Part shown: in pieces, positions 37,801-38,220 of the stretch | Layout of the letters: every line of letters starts with the position of its first letter | Position numbering within the stretch: position 1 is the stretch's first letter | Source: an uncultured Eubacteriales bacterium | Lineage (GTDB): Bacteria > Bacillota > Clostridia > Christensenellales > Aristaeellaceae | Length of the DNA stretch: 38,220 nt | NCBI GenBank assembly: GCA_900317565.1 | Contig: ONHI01000012.1 | Span: 1-38,220 of the forward strand | Direction of reading: 5' to 3' | Position numbers and translations under genes: made by a program | Notes under the pieces: model-generated | What the model was told of the DNA's origin: nothing | Seen by the model: the letters and a program-made list of their open reading frames with translations, nothing else | Database searches by the model: none

Positions 37801-38220
37801 ATCCGACGCGCAGCTGTCGGTGCTCCGCCAGCCACTGGCGCTCCGTCGAGGACAGCGCGCGGCTGAGCTGTCGGTGCTCCGCCAGCCACTGGCGCTCCGT
37901 CGAGGACAGCGCGCGGCTGGAAATGCTGACCGGGTAGTATTTGTTGTCCAGAAAATGGATGTAATTCGGCTCGTTCACGGCCAGCTCCGTCTGCGCCGCG
38001 TTGAGCTCCGAAAGCAGCTCCGGCCTTGACTTGCTGACGCACAGGTAATAGTCCGATTCGCCGAAGGCATAGAGCAGCCGGGCGTGCGCCCGCCCGTAGG
38101 CGCCGTCCCCCTCGGCGGCGAGCACGTCGATCTCCTGGCTGTCGAACGCCTCGAACAGGGGCGCGTAATCCCGATAGAGAACGACTTCCGCCTCGACGCC
38201 GTGCTCCTGCAGGAACGTCC
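34862..38220 (-). CDS. Hybrid sensor kinase with periplasmic-binding-type sensor domains (5' partial)
   Basis: The frame enters from the right edge, so the start is not seen; about 1118 residues are visible. From right to left it shows the end of a first SBP_bac_3-like domain (to about 37920), then a second, complete one (about 37815-37170; LRVGYLNNYLPYSGTGADG to LAFRYTDQL). A membrane helix (about 37070-37130), a basic coiled coil, a PAS-like region (about 36500-36880) and HisKA follow, with SHEIRTPMNAIIGL and the phosphoacceptor His near 36396. The ATPase domain comes next (N box NILSNAIKF, G boxes DTGVGMD and GSTGLGMAIT), then two receiver domains. The first has DWKMPEMDG, with Asp near 35523, and the second DVRMPEMDG. 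This BvgS-like layout senses small ligands outside the cell and relays phosphate inside. The output partner is not in the window. Confidence 0.9.
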   Translation of the reverse strand, partial: TFLQEHGVEAEVVLYRDYAPLFEAFDSQEIDVLAAEGDGAYGRAHARLLYAFGESDYYLCVSKSRPELLSELNAAQTELAVNEPNYIHFLDNKYYPVSISSRALSSTERQWLAEHRQLSRALSSTERQWLAEHRQLRVGYLNNYLPYSGTGADGEATGLVRDIVPRLCQELNLGELDVSYIGFDSYNAMIASLGSGEIDTAFPVGGGMYYSEESGVFQTTPIVSAATELVYKGEYTEDTIARFAVNENNGMQYYFTLTYYPDAEIVFYPSIDACLKAVSEGEVSCTTLNGLRANDILRNSRYKGLSMLQTTYDDDRCFGVQIGNPGLLRLLNRGVSVLGAEYAQNLAFRYTDQLYNYSIGDMFREHMALFASIILGAAVLIILFLVRDRRRSKRELVNKETARRELERTSAELAESQRAKQRELEERLALQGELLEQQSRREQQDRMITALASDYRCVYHVDLDHDDAVCYRADPNDHEQTPEGVHFPYYERFAWYADHVVAEGYREGFLRFIEPDAVRVALANDLIIAYRYLARREGREYYEMIRMAGVRHAEDRDDHIVHAVGLGLTVIDAEMRETLDKNQTLVAALEAAEQANRAKTAFLSSMSHEIRTPMNAIIGLDSLALRNEALPAETREYLEKIGDSARHLLGLINDILDMSRIESGRLVLRKEEFAFSGMLEQINTMVMSQCSEKGLKYECRVIGGVNDYYIGDDMKLKQVLINILSNAIKFTDAPGSVTLTVERTATYEQQSTLRFSIRDTGVGMDQAFIPKIFDAFTQEDSSRNNRFGSTGLGMAITKNIVELMNGTISVQSEKGVGTEFTVVISLTNSEHRGVGTGYMRPGDMRILVVDDDAIDAEHARIVLDEAGIKADTCFSGREALQLLELRHTKHEPYNLVLLDWKMPEMDGLEVAKEIRKRYDKETTVIILTAFSWDEIMDEALHAGVDSFLAKPLFSSNVIDEFERIARKNNMSLYKEKNRAELKGRRILLAEDIMINAEIMKQIIMMREAEIDHAENGRIALEMFKASEPGHYDAILMDVRMPEMDGLETTAAIRALDRPDARRIPIIAMTANAFDEDVQQSLQAGMNAHLSKPVEPERLYETLEELIWDAENRGGYLKQ
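37812..37919 (-). repeat. 54-bp in-frame tandem duplication in the kinase gene
   Basis: Bases 37812-37865 and 37866-37919 are identical. They encode the 18 residues SRALSSTERQWLAEHRQL twice, at the junction between the two periplasmic-binding-type domains. The frame is kept, so the protein has a lengthened linker. Confidence 0.95.

Noticed and set aside
34790-38029. Open frame of about 1079 residues on the plus strand
   Set aside because: It is antisense to the sensor kinase, has His/Gln/Arg-rich low-complexity composition and no domain; it is a shadow of GC-rich coding sequence.
1-38220. tRNA, rRNA or other known structural RNA genes
   Set aside because: No cloverleaf-ending or rRNA-like sequence was noticed by eye on either strand; a dedicated search could still find a small RNA.

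Overview
The window looks like a chromosomal segment of a GC-rich, Gram-positive-type clostridial bacterium (Bacillota), probably from an uncultured gut lineage. The grounds are the minus-strand cluster hlyD-like / yggS / sepF / ylmG / ylmH / divIVA / DUF5665-like / lspA / rluD-like, an lgt gene, AGGAGG-type ribosome binding sites, TTGACA/TATAAT promoters, and many secreted proteins with SH3 or peptidoglycan-binding domains. I saw no rRNA, tRNA or CRISPR array. Most genes lie on the minus strand.

Layout. (1) 1-1677: a TetR-type regulator with a strong promoter overlapped by two operator-like palindromes, followed by a MATE exporter gene that looks broken and runs off the left edge. (2) 1776-6090: a conserved hypothetical gene, then an AT-rich island (about 2.3-5.5 kb) holding a 118-residue orphan, a small HTH regulator with its own promoter, a DUF6414-like protein translationally coupled to a Clp-like AAA+ ATPase, and a convergent serine recombinase. 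This is the best candidate for a little-described, possibly defensive cassette. (3) 6296-12593: a minus-strand run of MATE-HATPase fusion, MscS channel, clostripain-like protease, secreted FN3/SH3 protein and L,D-transpeptidase-like protein, closed by a terminator. (4) 12904-17965: four more secreted proteins, including one that alternates Cys-rich repeats with peptidoglycan-binding domains. (5) 18097-21904: a DUF218 membrane protein, a PAP2 phosphatase and an orphan secreted protein. (6) 21965-25669: a secreted L,D-transpeptidase in operon with a LexA-like repressor that lacks the catalytic Ser, and a membrane-anchored HTH regulator framed by two copies of a foldback repeat. (7) 25922-33400: the cell-division/lipoprotein block, with divergent promoters between lgt and the hlyD-like gene. 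(8) 33726-38220: a low-molecular-weight phosphatase, a small secreted protein and a large hybrid sensor kinase cut by the right edge.

The most unusual non-coding signal is a set of 7-bp tandem repeats that begin exactly at, or just inside, the 3' end of lspA, sepF and the phosphatase gene, with a weaker version at divIVA. In the first three the repeat supplies the TAG stop codon. In two cases the repeat is followed by the same approximately 125-bp interspersed element with a perfect 12-bp palindrome. There are also several tandem duplications (71 bp intergenic, 38 bp across a start codon, 54 bp in frame in the kinase) and two frame-broken genes. All functional statements rest on motifs read by eye; no database search was run.
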